Below are positions 7,984 through 16,715 of a stretch of DNA of 64,000 bases, in pieces. The notes beneath the pieces were generated by a model, which ran no database searches, was not told the DNA's origin, and saw nothing but the letters and a program-made list of their open reading frames with translations. Position 1 is the first letter of the stretch. Each line of letters opens with the position of its first letter. The stretch covers positions 1-64,000 of the forward strand of contig DATGUM010000016.1 in assembly GCA_035301345.1 (NCBI GenBank), in the 5' to 3' direction. The DNA comes from CALAMD01 sp035301345 (GTDB taxonomy: Bacteria > Bacillota > Bacilli > Bacillales > Amphibacillaceae). A program made the translations under genes and the position numbers.

Positions 7984-9027
7984 TTGTCTCAACAAATAAT
8001 AGACTTAAGAAGTGATACAATCACATTACCAAAAAGAGAAATGTTAGAAGCTATTTTAGAAGCGCCATTAGGCGATGACATTTTAGGAGAAGATCCAACA
8101 GTAAATGAGTTAGAACGTCGTACGGCAGAAATGTTCGGAATGGAAGCAGCATTGCTTTTAACATCAGGAACGATGGCGAACCAAGTTGCAATCATGAATT
8201 ATTGTAACCGGGGAGAAGAAGTGATTATGAGTAAGTACTCTCATATTTTCACTCTCGAAGGTGGTGCAACATCAGCTGTCGCACAAGTGCAAATTAAACC
8301 GATGAATGTTACGAATGGTGTTTACGATATAGATGAAATGGCAAGTTATATTAATGAAGGAGACATACAACGACCGAAAACAGGGCTCATTTGTTTAGAG
8401 AATACACATAATTTAAATAGAGGAGAAATCATTCCTTTAGAAAATATGAAAGCTATTAAAGAGTTGGCAGATAAGCATAATATACCTGTATTTTTAGATG
8501 GTGCACGTGTGTTTAATGCTGCGGTAGAGCTAGGCGTTTCTGTAAAAGAAATCTGTCAACATGTAGATGCCGTGCAGTTTTGTTTAACAAAAGGGCTCGG
8601 ATGCCCGATTGGTTCAATGCTCGTCGGTTCGAAAGAATTTATTGAAAAAGCAGTCATTAATCGTCAACGTTTAGGTGGGGGGATGAGGCAAGCGGGTATT
8701 ATTGCAGCGCCAGCTCTGTATGCTTTAGATCACATGGTTGATCGGTTAAAAGAAGATAATGACCGTGCGAAAAAATTAGCAAAAAAGTTAAGTAGTGTCG
8801 ATGGTATATCAATTGATCCTGCTCACGTCCATACGAATGTTCTGGCACCTAAAGTAGTAAAAGAAGGCTGGAATGCTGCACGATTTATTGAATTCTTGGC
8901 AGATGAAGGTATAAAAGTAAAACATATTGGTGAAAATGAAGTTCGGATGATTATACATTTTCAAGTAACAGATGAACATATCGATAAAGTTATAAAAGCG
9001 TATGAAAAATTTGCTGATTTACGTTAA
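7984..9027 (+). CDS. ltaE: Low-specificity L-threonine aldolase
   Basis: PLP enzyme cleaving L-threonine or allo-threonine to glycine and acetaldehyde. At 347 aa it has the fold-type I pattern: LRSDTITLP at the N terminus, SGTMANQ, ENTHNLNRGEI, FLDGARVFNAA (D172 contacts the PLP ring nitrogen) and the Schiff-base lysine K203 in CLTKGLGCP. The TTG start follows directly after the symporter stop; AAAGGGG within the upstream gene serves as ribosome binding site. The two genes form one operon closed by a long terminator. Confidence 0.93.
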   Translation: MSQQIIDLRSDTITLPKREMLEAILEAPLGDDILGEDPTVNELERRTAEMFGMEAALLLTSGTMANQVAIMNYCNRGEEVIMSKYSHIFTLEGGATSAVAQVQIKPMNVTNGVYDIDEMASYINEGDIQRPKTGLICLENTHNLNRGEIIPLENMKAIKELADKHNIPVFLDGARVFNAAVELGVSVKEICQHVDAVQFCLTKGLGCPIGSMLVGSKEFIEKAVINRQRLGGGMRQAGIIAAPALYALDHMVDRLKEDNDRAKKLAKKLSSVDGISIDPAHVHTNVLAPKVVKEGWNAARFIEFLADEGIKVKHIGENEVRMIIHFQVTDEHIDKVIKAYEKFADLR

Positions 9028-9056
9028 AGATTATGCTGGATCAGATAATTATTTTG

Positions 9057-9118
9057 CTCCATTTATAAAAATTGAAAGTTGCTCTACATCTTTCTACTTT
9101 TATAAGTGGAGTTTTTTT
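9057..9118 (+). terminator. Terminator of the symporter-ltaE operon
   Basis: Long interrupted stem starting CTCCATTTATAAAA and closing TTTTATAAGTGGAG, followed by seven T. Confidence 0.8.
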
Positions 9119-9169
9119 GATTTGTTTCTCGTCATGTAAGAAGACTATCGTATAAATAAGAAAGTATAG

Positions 9170-9191
9170 TATAATAAAAGTAGTGATACTA
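9170..9191 (+). promoter_or_regulatory. -10 box and small inverted repeat before the GntR gene
   Basis: TATAAT at 9170-9175 is followed by TAGT-GAT-ACTA (9181-9191). The repeat could be an autoregulatory site. No good -35 box was found. Confidence 0.35.
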
Positions 9192-9230
9192 ATGATGAAG
9201 TAACTAGATTATACTTTGGAGTTGATGACG

Positions 9231-9989
9231 ATGTCTGTATCGAGAGGAAATCCGGTAGCATTATACCTCCAAATTGCTAATGTATTGAAAGATGAAATTT
9301 TAACAGGCAAGCTAGAGCCTGGCGTTCGAATAGGGACACAAAAAGAATTAGAGGAAAGATTTGATGTAAGTAAAATCACAGTACGAAAAGCAATTGAAAT
9401 ACTTGAGGGTGAAAATTTTGTTACGACGATTCATGGAAAAGGAACGTTCGTTAAAAAAGCAATGGTGGAACAAACGCTTGATAAGTTACAAAGTTTGACA
9501 GATATTATTAAAAAAAGTGGGTTTAATCCACAAGTAAAGGTTGAGCGTATGGAAGTTTTGCCTTTACACGATGAGTACGTATCTGCAGAAGCGATAGAAA
9601 GTTTATATATTGAACGATTACATATTGTTGAAGATAAGCCGATTGCATTAGCAGAAGCATATATACCGTACGAATGGAGCCAACATTTTACGAAAGATGA
9701 ACTTCAAAAGCATACGATTTATGATTTATTAGAAAATAAGCTTAATATAAGTTTGGACGAGGCAGTGCAGTCAATTGAAGCAAGTCCTGCTAGTGCATCA
9801 TTAGGTGAAAAACTTGGTGTAAAGGAAGGCTCACCTATATTAAAGGCGAAGAGGTATACGTATAGTACGGATCAGAAGCTCGTTGAAAAAATAACATTCT
9901 ATTATCGTTATGATGTATTTGCTTTTAAAGTAAATTTAAATCGTGCGAGCATTACGCCGATGTGGCCGAATTTAGTAGATGATCGTTGA
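9231..9989 (+). CDS. GntR-family (HutC subfamily) transcriptional regulator
   Basis: Repressor-type regulator of 252 aa. The N-terminal winged helix-turn-helix (about 1-75) has PVALYLQIANVLKDEI, GTQKELEERFDVSKITVRKA and TIHGKGTFV. The C-terminal UTRA effector domain (about 90-245) has the segment LYIERLHIVEDKPIALAEAY. Start chosen at the ATG 9231, 9 nt after TTGGAG; an ATG at 9225 and a TTG at 9216 lie too close to that site. It sits between the symporter-ltaE operon and codBA. Either could be its target; the palindromes at 6712-6741 make the first more likely. Confidence 0.9.
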   Translation: MSVSRGNPVALYLQIANVLKDEILTGKLEPGVRIGTQKELEERFDVSKITVRKAIEILEGENFVTTIHGKGTFVKKAMVEQTLDKLQSLTDIIKKSGFNPQVKVERMEVLPLHDEYVSAEAIESLYIERLHIVEDKPIALAEAYIPYEWSQHFTKDELQKHTIYDLLENKLNISLDEAVQSIEASPASASLGEKLGVKEGSPILKAKRYTYSTDQKLVEKITFYYRYDVFAFKVNLNRASITPMWPNLVDDR

Positions 9990-9998
9990 TTTTGTGAA

Positions 9999-10027
9999 TT
10001 GACATATGTTAGTGACAGTGACATAAT
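9999..10027 (+). promoter_or_regulatory. Promoter of the codBA operon
   Basis: TTGACA (9999-10004), a 17-bp spacer and CATAAT (10022-10027), upstream of the PyrR attenuator. Confidence 0.75.
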
Positions 10028-10046
10028 TTATTTAAATGAATAATGG

Positions 10047-10201
10047 TACCTTTAATTCAGTTCTGAGAGGCTGAAAAGGCAAGCGGATTCGACGTGTTAG
10101 TGGCATGTTGTCAGATGCGTTTTTTGTATAAAACGATCTACGATTGCGCTATTTTAGAATAAGATTCCTTGTCTTTTTTATAAGATGAGGAGTCTTTTTT
10201 T
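10047..10201 (+). promoter_or_regulatory. PyrR-type pyrimidine attenuator of codBA
   Basis: The stem-loop at 10049-10079 (CCTTTAATTCAG, loop with CTGAGAGG, CTGAAAAGG) matches the PyrR-binding RNA of the Bacillus pyr leaders. About 80 nt later a terminator (10161-10196) pairs AAGATTCCTTGTCTT with AAGATGAGGAGTCTT through G-U wobbles, followed by seven T. UMP-bound PyrR should favour termination, so cytosine uptake would fall when pyrimidines are plentiful. pyrR itself is not in the window. Confidence 0.88.
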
Positions 10202-10248
10202 GTCTTTCTTTCGAGTGTTTGTTTGGTACCTGTCGGGAGGAATTATTG

Positions 10249-11499
10249 ATGAGTAAGGTAGATTTAGATTTTTCGTTGGAGCCAGTTCCAACGTCGCATC
10301 GTTCGGGGTTTGGTAAAATTTTAGTCGTCATGCTTGGACTGACTTTTTTCTCAGCGAGTATGTGGTCAGGCGGAGAGCTCGGACAAGGGTTAACGTTTTG
10401 GCAGTTCATGTTAATCGTTTTAGCAGGGAATTTAATTTTAGGGTTATATACCGGGGCACTTGCTTATATTGCTGCTAAAACAGGGTTATCAACGCATTTA
10501 TTAGCGAAGTACGCCTTCGGGGAAAAAGGATCGTATATTTCATCGTTTATGCTTTCGTTTACACAAATTGGTTGGTTCGGTGTCGGGACGGCGATGTTTG
10601 CTTATCCTGTACAAAAAGTGACAGGTGCAAATATTTACTTGCTTATTATCGTTGCCGGCATATTAATGACGTTAACAGTTATTTTTGGCATGAAAGGTTT
10701 AGTCGTTATTAGCTTTATTGCTGTACCGTTAATTACGATTTTAGGAAGTACGTCAGTATTTAAAGCGGTTGATAGTATGGGCGGATTTGAAGCATTAACA
10801 GCTTATGAACCAGCAGAACAGATGGGAGTAGCTGTGGCGATTACGATATGTATTGGTTCCTTTATTAGCGCAGGAACGTTAACGCCAGATTTTACACGGT
10901 TTGCCAATCGTAAAATGTCTGCTGTTGTTGCAACAATTATTGCTTTCTTTATTGGAAATACATTGATGTTTTTATTCGGTGCTGTCGGATCAATTGCAAC
11001 GGGCGAAGCGGATATTTCTGAAGTGATGTTTTTACAAAACTTAATCGTTCCAGCCATTATTGTGTTAGGATTAAACATATGGACGACGAACGATAATGCG
11101 CTTTATGCATCAAGTCTCGGCTTATCAAATATAACGAAAATTTCGCGGAAAAAAGTAGTTATTTTTAATGGTCTTTTAGGGACGATTCTCGCAAGTTGGT
11201 TATATTTACACTTTGTAGATTTTCTAACGATTTTAGGGTCGGCGTTACCACCTATTGGAGCAATTATCTTAGCTGACTTCTTTATTTTACGTCGTGGAAA
11301 CTACAAGCCGTATGAAGGAATGGCTTTTCGTTCGATTAATTGGATTGCCATTGTTGCGTGGGGAGCAGGTGTCATTTCTGCACTTGTTATTCCAGGCATA
11401 CCGCCAATTAATGCACTACTTGGAGCGGGTGTCGTTCACGTCGTACTTACAAAAGTATTAGAAAAAGATGATATAACAGTAAACGTAGAAAAGGTGTGA
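10249..11499 (+). CDS. codB: Cytosine permease (NCS1 family)
   Basis: Membrane transporter of 416 aa with about 12 segments, predicted to import cytosine with a cation. The N terminus VPTSHRSGFGKI and the segments FFSASMWSGGELGQGL, NLILGLYTGALAYIAAKTGLS and GTLTPDFTRFANRK are typical NCS1 CodB features. Start chosen at 10249, 8 nt after GGGAGG; an in-frame ATG 30 bp earlier lacks a site. It is followed 7 bp later by cytosine deaminase, giving a two-gene salvage operon under the PyrR attenuator. Confidence 0.93.
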   Translation: MSKVDLDFSLEPVPTSHRSGFGKILVVMLGLTFFSASMWSGGELGQGLTFWQFMLIVLAGNLILGLYTGALAYIAAKTGLSTHLLAKYAFGEKGSYISSFMLSFTQIGWFGVGTAMFAYPVQKVTGANIYLLIIVAGILMTLTVIFGMKGLVVISFIAVPLITILGSTSVFKAVDSMGGFEALTAYEPAEQMGVAVAITICIGSFISAGTLTPDFTRFANRKMSAVVATIIAFFIGNTLMFLFGAVGSIATGEADISEVMFLQNLIVPAIIVLGLNIWTTNDNALYASSLGLSNITKISRKKVVIFNGLLGTILASWLYLHFVDFLTILGSALPPIGAIILADFFILRRGNYKPYEGMAFRSINWIAIVAWGAGVISALVIPGIPPINALLGAGVVHVVLTKVLEKDDITVNVEKV

Positions 11500-11506
11500 T
11501 CCAGAA

Positions 11507-12775
11507 ATGATTATTCAAAAAGCAGCATTAAGAGGAAAAGAAGGTTTATGGGACCTATCAATTGAAGATGGGAAAATTGCTTCAATCGTTGCGTCAGGTT
11601 CGCTAGAAGGTAACGGGAAAGAAGTAGTTGATGTAGAAGGGTCACTCGTTGTCCCGCCATTTATTGAGCCACACATTCATCTTGATTCAACGATGACTGC
11701 AGGAGATCCAGAGTGGAATCGAAGTGGAACATTATTTGAAGGGATTCAACGGTGGTCAGAGAGAAAACCGTCATTAACGATTGAAGATGTGAAGGAGCGC
11801 TCGAAAAAAGCTCTTTCGTGGCAAGTCGCTCAAGGGATTCAGTATGTCCGTACGCATATTGACGTCACTGATCCGAGTTTAACGGCATTAAAAGCAATGT
11901 TAGAAGTGAAAGAAGAAATGGCTGAGTATGTTGATTTACAAATCGTAGCTTTCCCGCAAATGGGCTTTCTATCTTATCCGAATGCAACGGAATTAACAGA
12001 AGAAGCACTTAAAATGGGAGCAGACGTCGTGGGAGGAATTCCTCACTTTGAATTTACACGTGAATACGGTGTTGAATCGATGAAAATTGCTTTTGATTTA
12101 GCTGAAAAATACGATCGACTCGTCGATATTCATTGTGATGAAATAGATGATGAGCAGTCGCGATTCGTTGAAGTTGTTGCTACAGAAGCATTAGAGCGTG
12201 GACTCGGATCACGTGTAACGGCAAGCCATACGACAGCTATGGGTTCATATAATGATGCATATACGTCGAAGCTTTTCCGTTTACTCGGGATGTCGGGGAT
12301 TAATTTTATTTCAAATCCGCTCGTTAATATCCATTTACAAGGTCGATTTGATTCATATCCGAAGCGTCGAGGATTAACGCGTGTGAAAGAATTGTTAGAA
12401 GCGGATATGAATGTTTGTTTCGGACATGACGATATATTTGATCCGTGGTACCCGTTAGGAACTGGTAATATGTTACAAGTGCTACATATGGGTATTCACG
12501 CAGCACAGTTAATGGGGTATGACCAAATTAAACAGTCACTTGATCTTATTACAAATAATAGTGCGATTACGATGAATGTTGAAGATGAATATGGTGTAGA
12601 AGTAGGTAAGCGAGCGAATTTAATCGTCTTAAATGCTACGAATGAATTTGATGCTATTCGTAAGCAAGCTGAAGTGACGCATTCGATTCGTGACGGAAAA
12701 ATAATTGCACGCACAGAACCAAAACGTTCAACAGTATTTTTTGATGAAGAGATTTCAGTTGATTTTGAACGGTAA
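11507..12775 (+). CDS. codA: Cytosine deaminase
   Basis: Metal-dependent amidohydrolase converting cytosine to uracil plus ammonia, 422 aa. Metal and catalytic motifs are PHIHLDSTMTAG, DIHCDEIDDEQSR (the glutamate is the proton shuttle), ASHTTAMGS and GHDDIFDPWYPLG, all as in E. coli CodA. The start follows AAAGGTGTGATCC, which overlaps the end of codB. Uracil released here would enter UMP salvage, in keeping with the pyrimidine-sensing leader. Confidence 0.96.
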   Translation: MIIQKAALRGKEGLWDLSIEDGKIASIVASGSLEGNGKEVVDVEGSLVVPPFIEPHIHLDSTMTAGDPEWNRSGTLFEGIQRWSERKPSLTIEDVKERSKKALSWQVAQGIQYVRTHIDVTDPSLTALKAMLEVKEEMAEYVDLQIVAFPQMGFLSYPNATELTEEALKMGADVVGGIPHFEFTREYGVESMKIAFDLAEKYDRLVDIHCDEIDDEQSRFVEVVATEALERGLGSRVTASHTTAMGSYNDAYTSKLFRLLGMSGINFISNPLVNIHLQGRFDSYPKRRGLTRVKELLEADMNVCFGHDDIFDPWYPLGTGNMLQVLHMGIHAAQLMGYDQIKQSLDLITNNSAITMNVEDEYGVEVGKRANLIVLNATNEFDAIRKQAEVTHSIRDGKIIARTEPKRSTVFFDEEISVDFER

Positions 12776-12780
12776 AATAA

Positions 12781-12816
12781 AATCCTGTCGCTCATTTTGA
12801 GTGACAGGATTTTTTA
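12781..12816. terminator. Bidirectional terminator codA / cvfC-like gene
   Basis: AATCCTGTCGCTCA/TGAGTGACAGGATT stem with T-run. It separates two convergent genes. Confidence 0.85.
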
Positions 12817-12839
12817 ATTTAATCAGAGTATCTTTATAG

Positions 12840-13994
12840 CTAGTCTTTTTTCGTTGCTTCGGTCATCTGTGCCCAAATGGACCCTTTCGCTTCTTCGCCG
12901 CCTTTAATACGTTCAAGTGCCATGTTTATTTGCATGCGTACTTCAAACTCTGGTTCTTCTTTTAAAGCTTCTTCTAAAGCGGGAACAGATGATTCATCAC
13001 CGACTTCAAATAAGAACATCGCTGCCCGCCAACGAACAATTCTGTTGTCGTCTTTTAGTGTTTTAATCATTTCCTCGGTTGCTTCAGTGTAGCCTAAATC
13101 AGATGCACAATCACCAGCTGTCCGGCGAACGTTTGCAGATTTATCTTTTAATGCTTTGTAAATGTATGGTAGTACACGTTTATCTTCAATCATCCCGAGA
13201 TAAGCTGCCGCTAAACGTCTGATTGACGAGCGACTATCATCTAGAGCTTTATCGAGTGCTTCTAAATGTTCAACATTAGGATCAAGACGATCTAATGCTG
13301 CGTAGCGAACGCGCCAATCTGGATCATCTAACGTGTCCAAAGAAATGGACGTATATTTCGTTTCGCTCTCTGATTCTTGTTTATCTTGAATGGCTAGTTC
13401 AACGAGATGATTGACTCGTTCTTCATCATAACTAGCGGCAATTTCTTCAACGACTTCATTTCCGATATCATCAGGTTCTCCGTAGCGAACGTGAGATTGT
13501 TCTACCCATTTTCGTTCCATAATAAATGTCGGAACTTCAGTTGAAGCCGTCATAATCGCGTGAGAAAATCGTTCAGGAAGTCCGAAACGGTGTTCGCCAT
13601 CTTCATTTTCTAATTTTACTTGCATCGGAATATTTCTAAACATCTGGATGAATACTTTTACTTCACCGAAAGCATCATCAGCTTCATCGTTGTCTGTTAA
13701 AGGGATATCGATTTGTAAGTCGTCTTCATTTTCTGTCGTACCGATAATATCTCTTACTGCAGGCAAAATATCTTCCCAGCGCGCTCGTGGTTGCCGAGCA
13801 ATTGTTATGAAATCAACGACGCGGTAAATATTTATGATACCTTCAATCGTAAATAGTTCTTTTATATATGAAGGAGCGTCGGTTAAGTCGTCTCCTTTTT
13901 TGACATTTAACGTTTCGCCGTCTGGCAACTCCTCATTAACGTTAATTTTCATAGAATGTGGACTCGGAGTAGGTTCAATTGAAACTATCTTCAT
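12840..13994 (-). CDS. cvfC: Conserved virulence factor C family protein (NifU-N plus HEAT repeats)
   Basis: Protein of 384 aa resembling B. subtilis YpgR and the staphylococcal CvfC family. Residues 1-90 form an Nfu/NifU N-terminal-like domain (IVSIEPTPSPHSMKI, LFTIEGI, FITIARQP). The C-terminal half has HEAT/PBS-like repeats (VRYAALDRL, IRRLAAAYLG, VRRTAGDCASDLG, VRWRAAMFLFEVGD). Its biochemical role is not established; iron-sulphur handling is suggested only by the first domain. Start chosen at 13992-13994, behind AAAGGAGACG; an upstream in-frame ATG has no site. It lies 82 bp downstream of the hydrolase gene on the same strand. Confidence 0.87.
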   Translation of the reverse strand: MKIVSIEPTPSPHSMKINVNEELPDGETLNVKKGDDLTDAPSYIKELFTIEGIINIYRVVDFITIARQPRARWEDILPAVRDIIGTTENEDDLQIDIPLTDNDEADDAFGEVKVFIQMFRNIPMQVKLENEDGEHRFGLPERFSHAIMTASTEVPTFIMERKWVEQSHVRYGEPDDIGNEVVEEIAASYDEERVNHLVELAIQDKQESESETKYTSISLDTLDDPDWRVRYAALDRLDPNVEHLEALDKALDDSRSSIRRLAAAYLGMIEDKRVLPYIYKALKDKSANVRRTAGDCASDLGYTEATEEMIKTLKDDNRIVRWRAAMFLFEVGDESSVPALEEALKEEPEFEVRMQINMALERIKGGEEAKGSIWAQMTEATKKD

Positions 13995-14076
13995 GTTCAC
14001 GTCTCCTTTAATAGTATAATCATATGCAATCGTATCAAAGATTATGTCATTACGCACTTAATTCACGCTCATCATA

Positions 14077-15114
14077 TTAGTTAAAAAATGATTTCACGAA
14101 TGTGTCGGATACGTCAGCTAATGTTTTATACGTGTAATGTGGTTGCTTATCTTTGTCGATTAAAACAGAGCGGACGCCTTCATAGAAATCGTCATGACGA
14201 ATAAAGTTTTTTGCTAATTTAAGGTCTGTTTTCAAGCACGATTCGAAAGTTGTATCTTGATTATTTAATAAGTGTTTACGAGCAACTTTCAATGATACGG
14301 CTGACTTTCCTGAGAGAGCATCATGCGTTTCTTTTGCAAAGCTGTCTGAATCGTTTGCGAGAGACGCCATAATTTCCTTGACTGTTTCAAAATGAAAGTG
14401 CTTGTCAATAATCGATTGTTTAGTTGCTAAGTCGCTTGTTGGTGCCTTACTTGTATATGTTTCAATAATGTTCGTTAATCCATTATGAATGGAAGTCTCG
14501 TTCCAGTCAGCACGCTCAATGTCTTGGATCATTTGACGTACATTCTCTTTCGGAACATAATGATCGGCACAATTAATATAAAGAGCATCAGAGCCGGATA
14601 TGACTGCTCCTGTTAATGCTAAGTAAACACCAATGCTTCCAGGTGCTTTATTTAAGAAGTAACCTGCTCCGACGTCAGGAAAGAAACCAATATTCATTTC
14701 TGGCATCGCCCACTTTGTCGCATCAGTCACGATACGGTGACTCGCTCCATAAGATAGCCCGACACCACCACCCATGACGATGCCGTCTAACATAGCGACG
14801 ATCGGTTTAGGGAAATCGTAAAGAAGGGCATCGAGTGAATACTCAAGTGTAAAGAAGTCATCTGCTTGACGGAGGGCTTCATCATTATTTTTTGCTTCAT
14901 AAATTGTTTTCATATCTCCACCAGCACAAAACGCTCGCTCTGAGGAACTTTTTAAAACGACTAATTTAATCGCGTCATTATCTTTCCACTGTTCAATGGT
15001 TTGCTTGATTGGATGTAGCATATTGCTATTTAAAGAGTGGAGAGCTTTTGGTCGATTGAGAGTGATTGTAGCAACTCCATTATCCATTTCTTGAAATAAT
15101 ACGTCTTTTGCCAT
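14077..15114 (-). CDS. Enoyl-CoA hydratase/isomerase family, 3-hydroxyisobutyryl-CoA hydrolase-like
   Basis: Crotonase-fold enzyme of 345 aa, the size of 3-hydroxyisobutyryl-CoA hydrolases of valine catabolism. Oxyanion-hole segments AFCAGGDMKTIYE and GIVMGGGVGLSYGAS are clear, and the segment MPEMNIGFFPDVGAGYFL carries the family's catalytic glutamate and aspartate. The ATG follows GAGGAGGAG. No other valine-degradation genes are nearby, so the substrate is inferred from family length and motifs. Confidence 0.88.
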   Translation of the reverse strand: MAKDVLFQEMDNGVATITLNRPKALHSLNSNMLHPIKQTIEQWKDNDAIKLVVLKSSSERAFCAGGDMKTIYEAKNNDEALRQADDFFTLEYSLDALLYDFPKPIVAMLDGIVMGGGVGLSYGASHRIVTDATKWAMPEMNIGFFPDVGAGYFLNKAPGSIGVYLALTGAVISGSDALYINCADHYVPKENVRQMIQDIERADWNETSIHNGLTNIIETYTSKAPTSDLATKQSIIDKHFHFETVKEIMASLANDSDSFAKETHDALSGKSAVSLKVARKHLLNNQDTTFESCLKTDLKLAKNFIRHDDFYEGVRSVLIDKDKQPHYTYKTLADVSDTFVKSFFN

Positions 15115-15291
15115 CTATTGTTTCTCCTCCTCATAATATGTAAGCTAATCAACATCATCATATCATACCTTCGTTAGTCAAAATAAACAGAATTGTAGAA
15201 AAGAAGATGTTTTAATGAAATGTTATGAATAGACGTGTTAAAATAAGAACGATTTATTGTGAATATTTTCTTTGAGAAAGGACATCTATCA

Positions 15292-16143
15292 ATGAAAAGA
15301 ACATTGTTTGAATATGGATTAGTTATTGTCGGTGCGACGCTTGTCGGACTTGGTTATAATATTTTCTTACTTCCTGCTCAATTAGCTGCAGGAGGTATTT
15401 CAGGTGTGAGCACGATTTTGTACGAGATGTATGGATTTCGCCCAGCATTCGTGCAGTTTTTAATTAACTTTCCAATTTTCGTTATTGGATTATTGACGAT
15501 GGGGAAACACTTCGGAGGGAAAACGCTCGTCGGAACATTTTGGGTACCATTTGTTATTTGGTTAACACAAAATATATCTGTCACTGTTACGAATCCATTT
15601 TTAGGCTCCTTATATGGTGGAATTGTTTTAGGTGTCGGACTAGGTATCGTCTATAAAGGCAATGGGTCGACAGGTGGTACTGCGGCACTTGCGCAAATTT
15701 TAAAGAAGTTTACGAATATTTCAAGTGGTTATTCGCAATTAATTGTCGATGGACTCGTTGTAACGACATCACTATTCGTTTTCAGTTTAGAAACGACTTT
15801 ATTTGCACTAATGAGTATTTTTATTTCAAGTAAAGCGATTGATTTCGTGCAACTGCGGACGACGGCTTCGAAACTTATTTTAATTATTACGAAAGAAGAA
15901 GAGGAGATGCAGACATTGATTCAAGACGGGATTGATCGTGGGTTTACAAAAGTGCGGTCGATTGGAGGCTTTTCAAACGAGGAACGAACGATGATTCTTT
16001 GTGTGGCTGAGCAGTCAGAAGCTGTCTATATGAAGAAAAAGTTAGAGCAGGAAGATCCGACATCTTTCGTCGTGTTTATTAATGCGTCTGATATTTTAGG
16101 TAGAGGCTTTTCAGCAAGTAAATATTATGGACAAAAATTATAA
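15292..16143 (+). CDS. YitT family membrane protein (DUF161 plus DUF2179)
   Basis: Protein of 283 aa with five or six membrane helices in the first 190 residues and a cytoplasmic DUF2179 domain at the C terminus (TLIQDGIDRGFTKVRSIGG). Typical motifs are LPAQLAAGGISGVS and GNGSTGGTAALAQ. Function is unknown for the family. Start chosen at 15292, 9 nt after GAGAAAGGA; an ATG-like start 33 bp earlier has no site. Monocistronic, ended by a shared terminator. Confidence 0.9.
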   Translation: MKRTLFEYGLVIVGATLVGLGYNIFLLPAQLAAGGISGVSTILYEMYGFRPAFVQFLINFPIFVIGLLTMGKHFGGKTLVGTFWVPFVIWLTQNISVTVTNPFLGSLYGGIVLGVGLGIVYKGNGSTGGTAALAQILKKFTNISSGYSQLIVDGLVVTTSLFVFSLETTLFALMSIFISSKAIDFVQLRTTASKLILIITKEEEEMQTLIQDGIDRGFTKVRSIGGFSNEERTMILCVAEQSEAVYMKKKLEQEDPTSFVVFINASDILGRGFSASKYYGQKL

Positions 16144-16145
16144 AA

Positions 16146-16200
16146 AAATCCTTAAGTGAGGGAAGTGGTGTGTGATGTGCCCTCATTTAAGGATTTTATT
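16146..16200. terminator. Bidirectional terminator YitT gene / yueI
   Basis: AAATCCTTAAGTGAGGG/CCCTCATTTAAGGATTT stem with T-rich flank on each strand. Confidence 0.8.
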
Positions 16201-16651
16201 TATTCGGTGAGAAAAATTGTTTAATAGCTGTTAAAAGAGATTTCTTTTCATTTTGTTCGACGTATTCTTGCTCATGTGTACGATCTTTCACGAGATAAAT
16301 TTCTTTCTGATTAACCGCGTAGTCTTTCGTTAAGACGGCGCCGACATCTGTATCATTTTCTTCATCAGCAACGATTGTGTAAGGGATGTTATGCGTGTTA
16401 GCTACTTTAATTTCTTCTGCTAAAAAGCGATAAGCAACCTTTCCGTTGATGAGTAATTTACTTGATGGATGTTTCTTCATTTGTTCTTCGAGCGTTTGGA
16501 TGCCTGAGTCAGTCATCACTTGGCCAATTGTTAAAGCTAACACAATTCTTTCTCGTAACGTTCCGAGATATTGTTTCCGTTCATCGTCTTTCGGTAATTT
16601 CACGCCGTGTATGCCGTCATTTAAATAATCTTCAACATCTTTATGTCCCAT
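16196..16651 (-). CDS. yueI: YueI family protein (DUF1694)
   Basis: Soluble 151-aa protein of the DUF1694/YueI family. Family segments are DYLNDGIHGVKLP, YLGTLRERIVLALT and VGAVLTKDYAVN. Function unknown. The start follows GAAGGTG. It lies downstream of ltaS on the same strand, but a terminator separates them. Confidence 0.88.
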   Translation of the reverse strand: MGHKDVEDYLNDGIHGVKLPKDDERKQYLGTLRERIVLALTIGQVMTDSGIQTLEEQMKKHPSSKLLINGKVAYRFLAEEIKVANTHNIPYTIVADEENDTDVGAVLTKDYAVNQKEIYLVKDRTHEQEYVEQNEKKSLLTAIKQFFSPNK

Positions 16652-16686
16652 GTACGTACACCTTCGTTCCTTTCATAGTGAAATAA

Positions 16687-16712
16687 AAAGTGGAGCTCGT
16701 GAGCTCCACTTT
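16687..16712 (-). terminator. Terminator of ltaS
   Basis: AAAGTGGAGCTC/GAGCTCCACTTT hairpin with a T-rich minus-strand flank. It lies just after the ltaS stop codon. Confidence 0.8.
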
Positions 16713-16715
16713 GAT

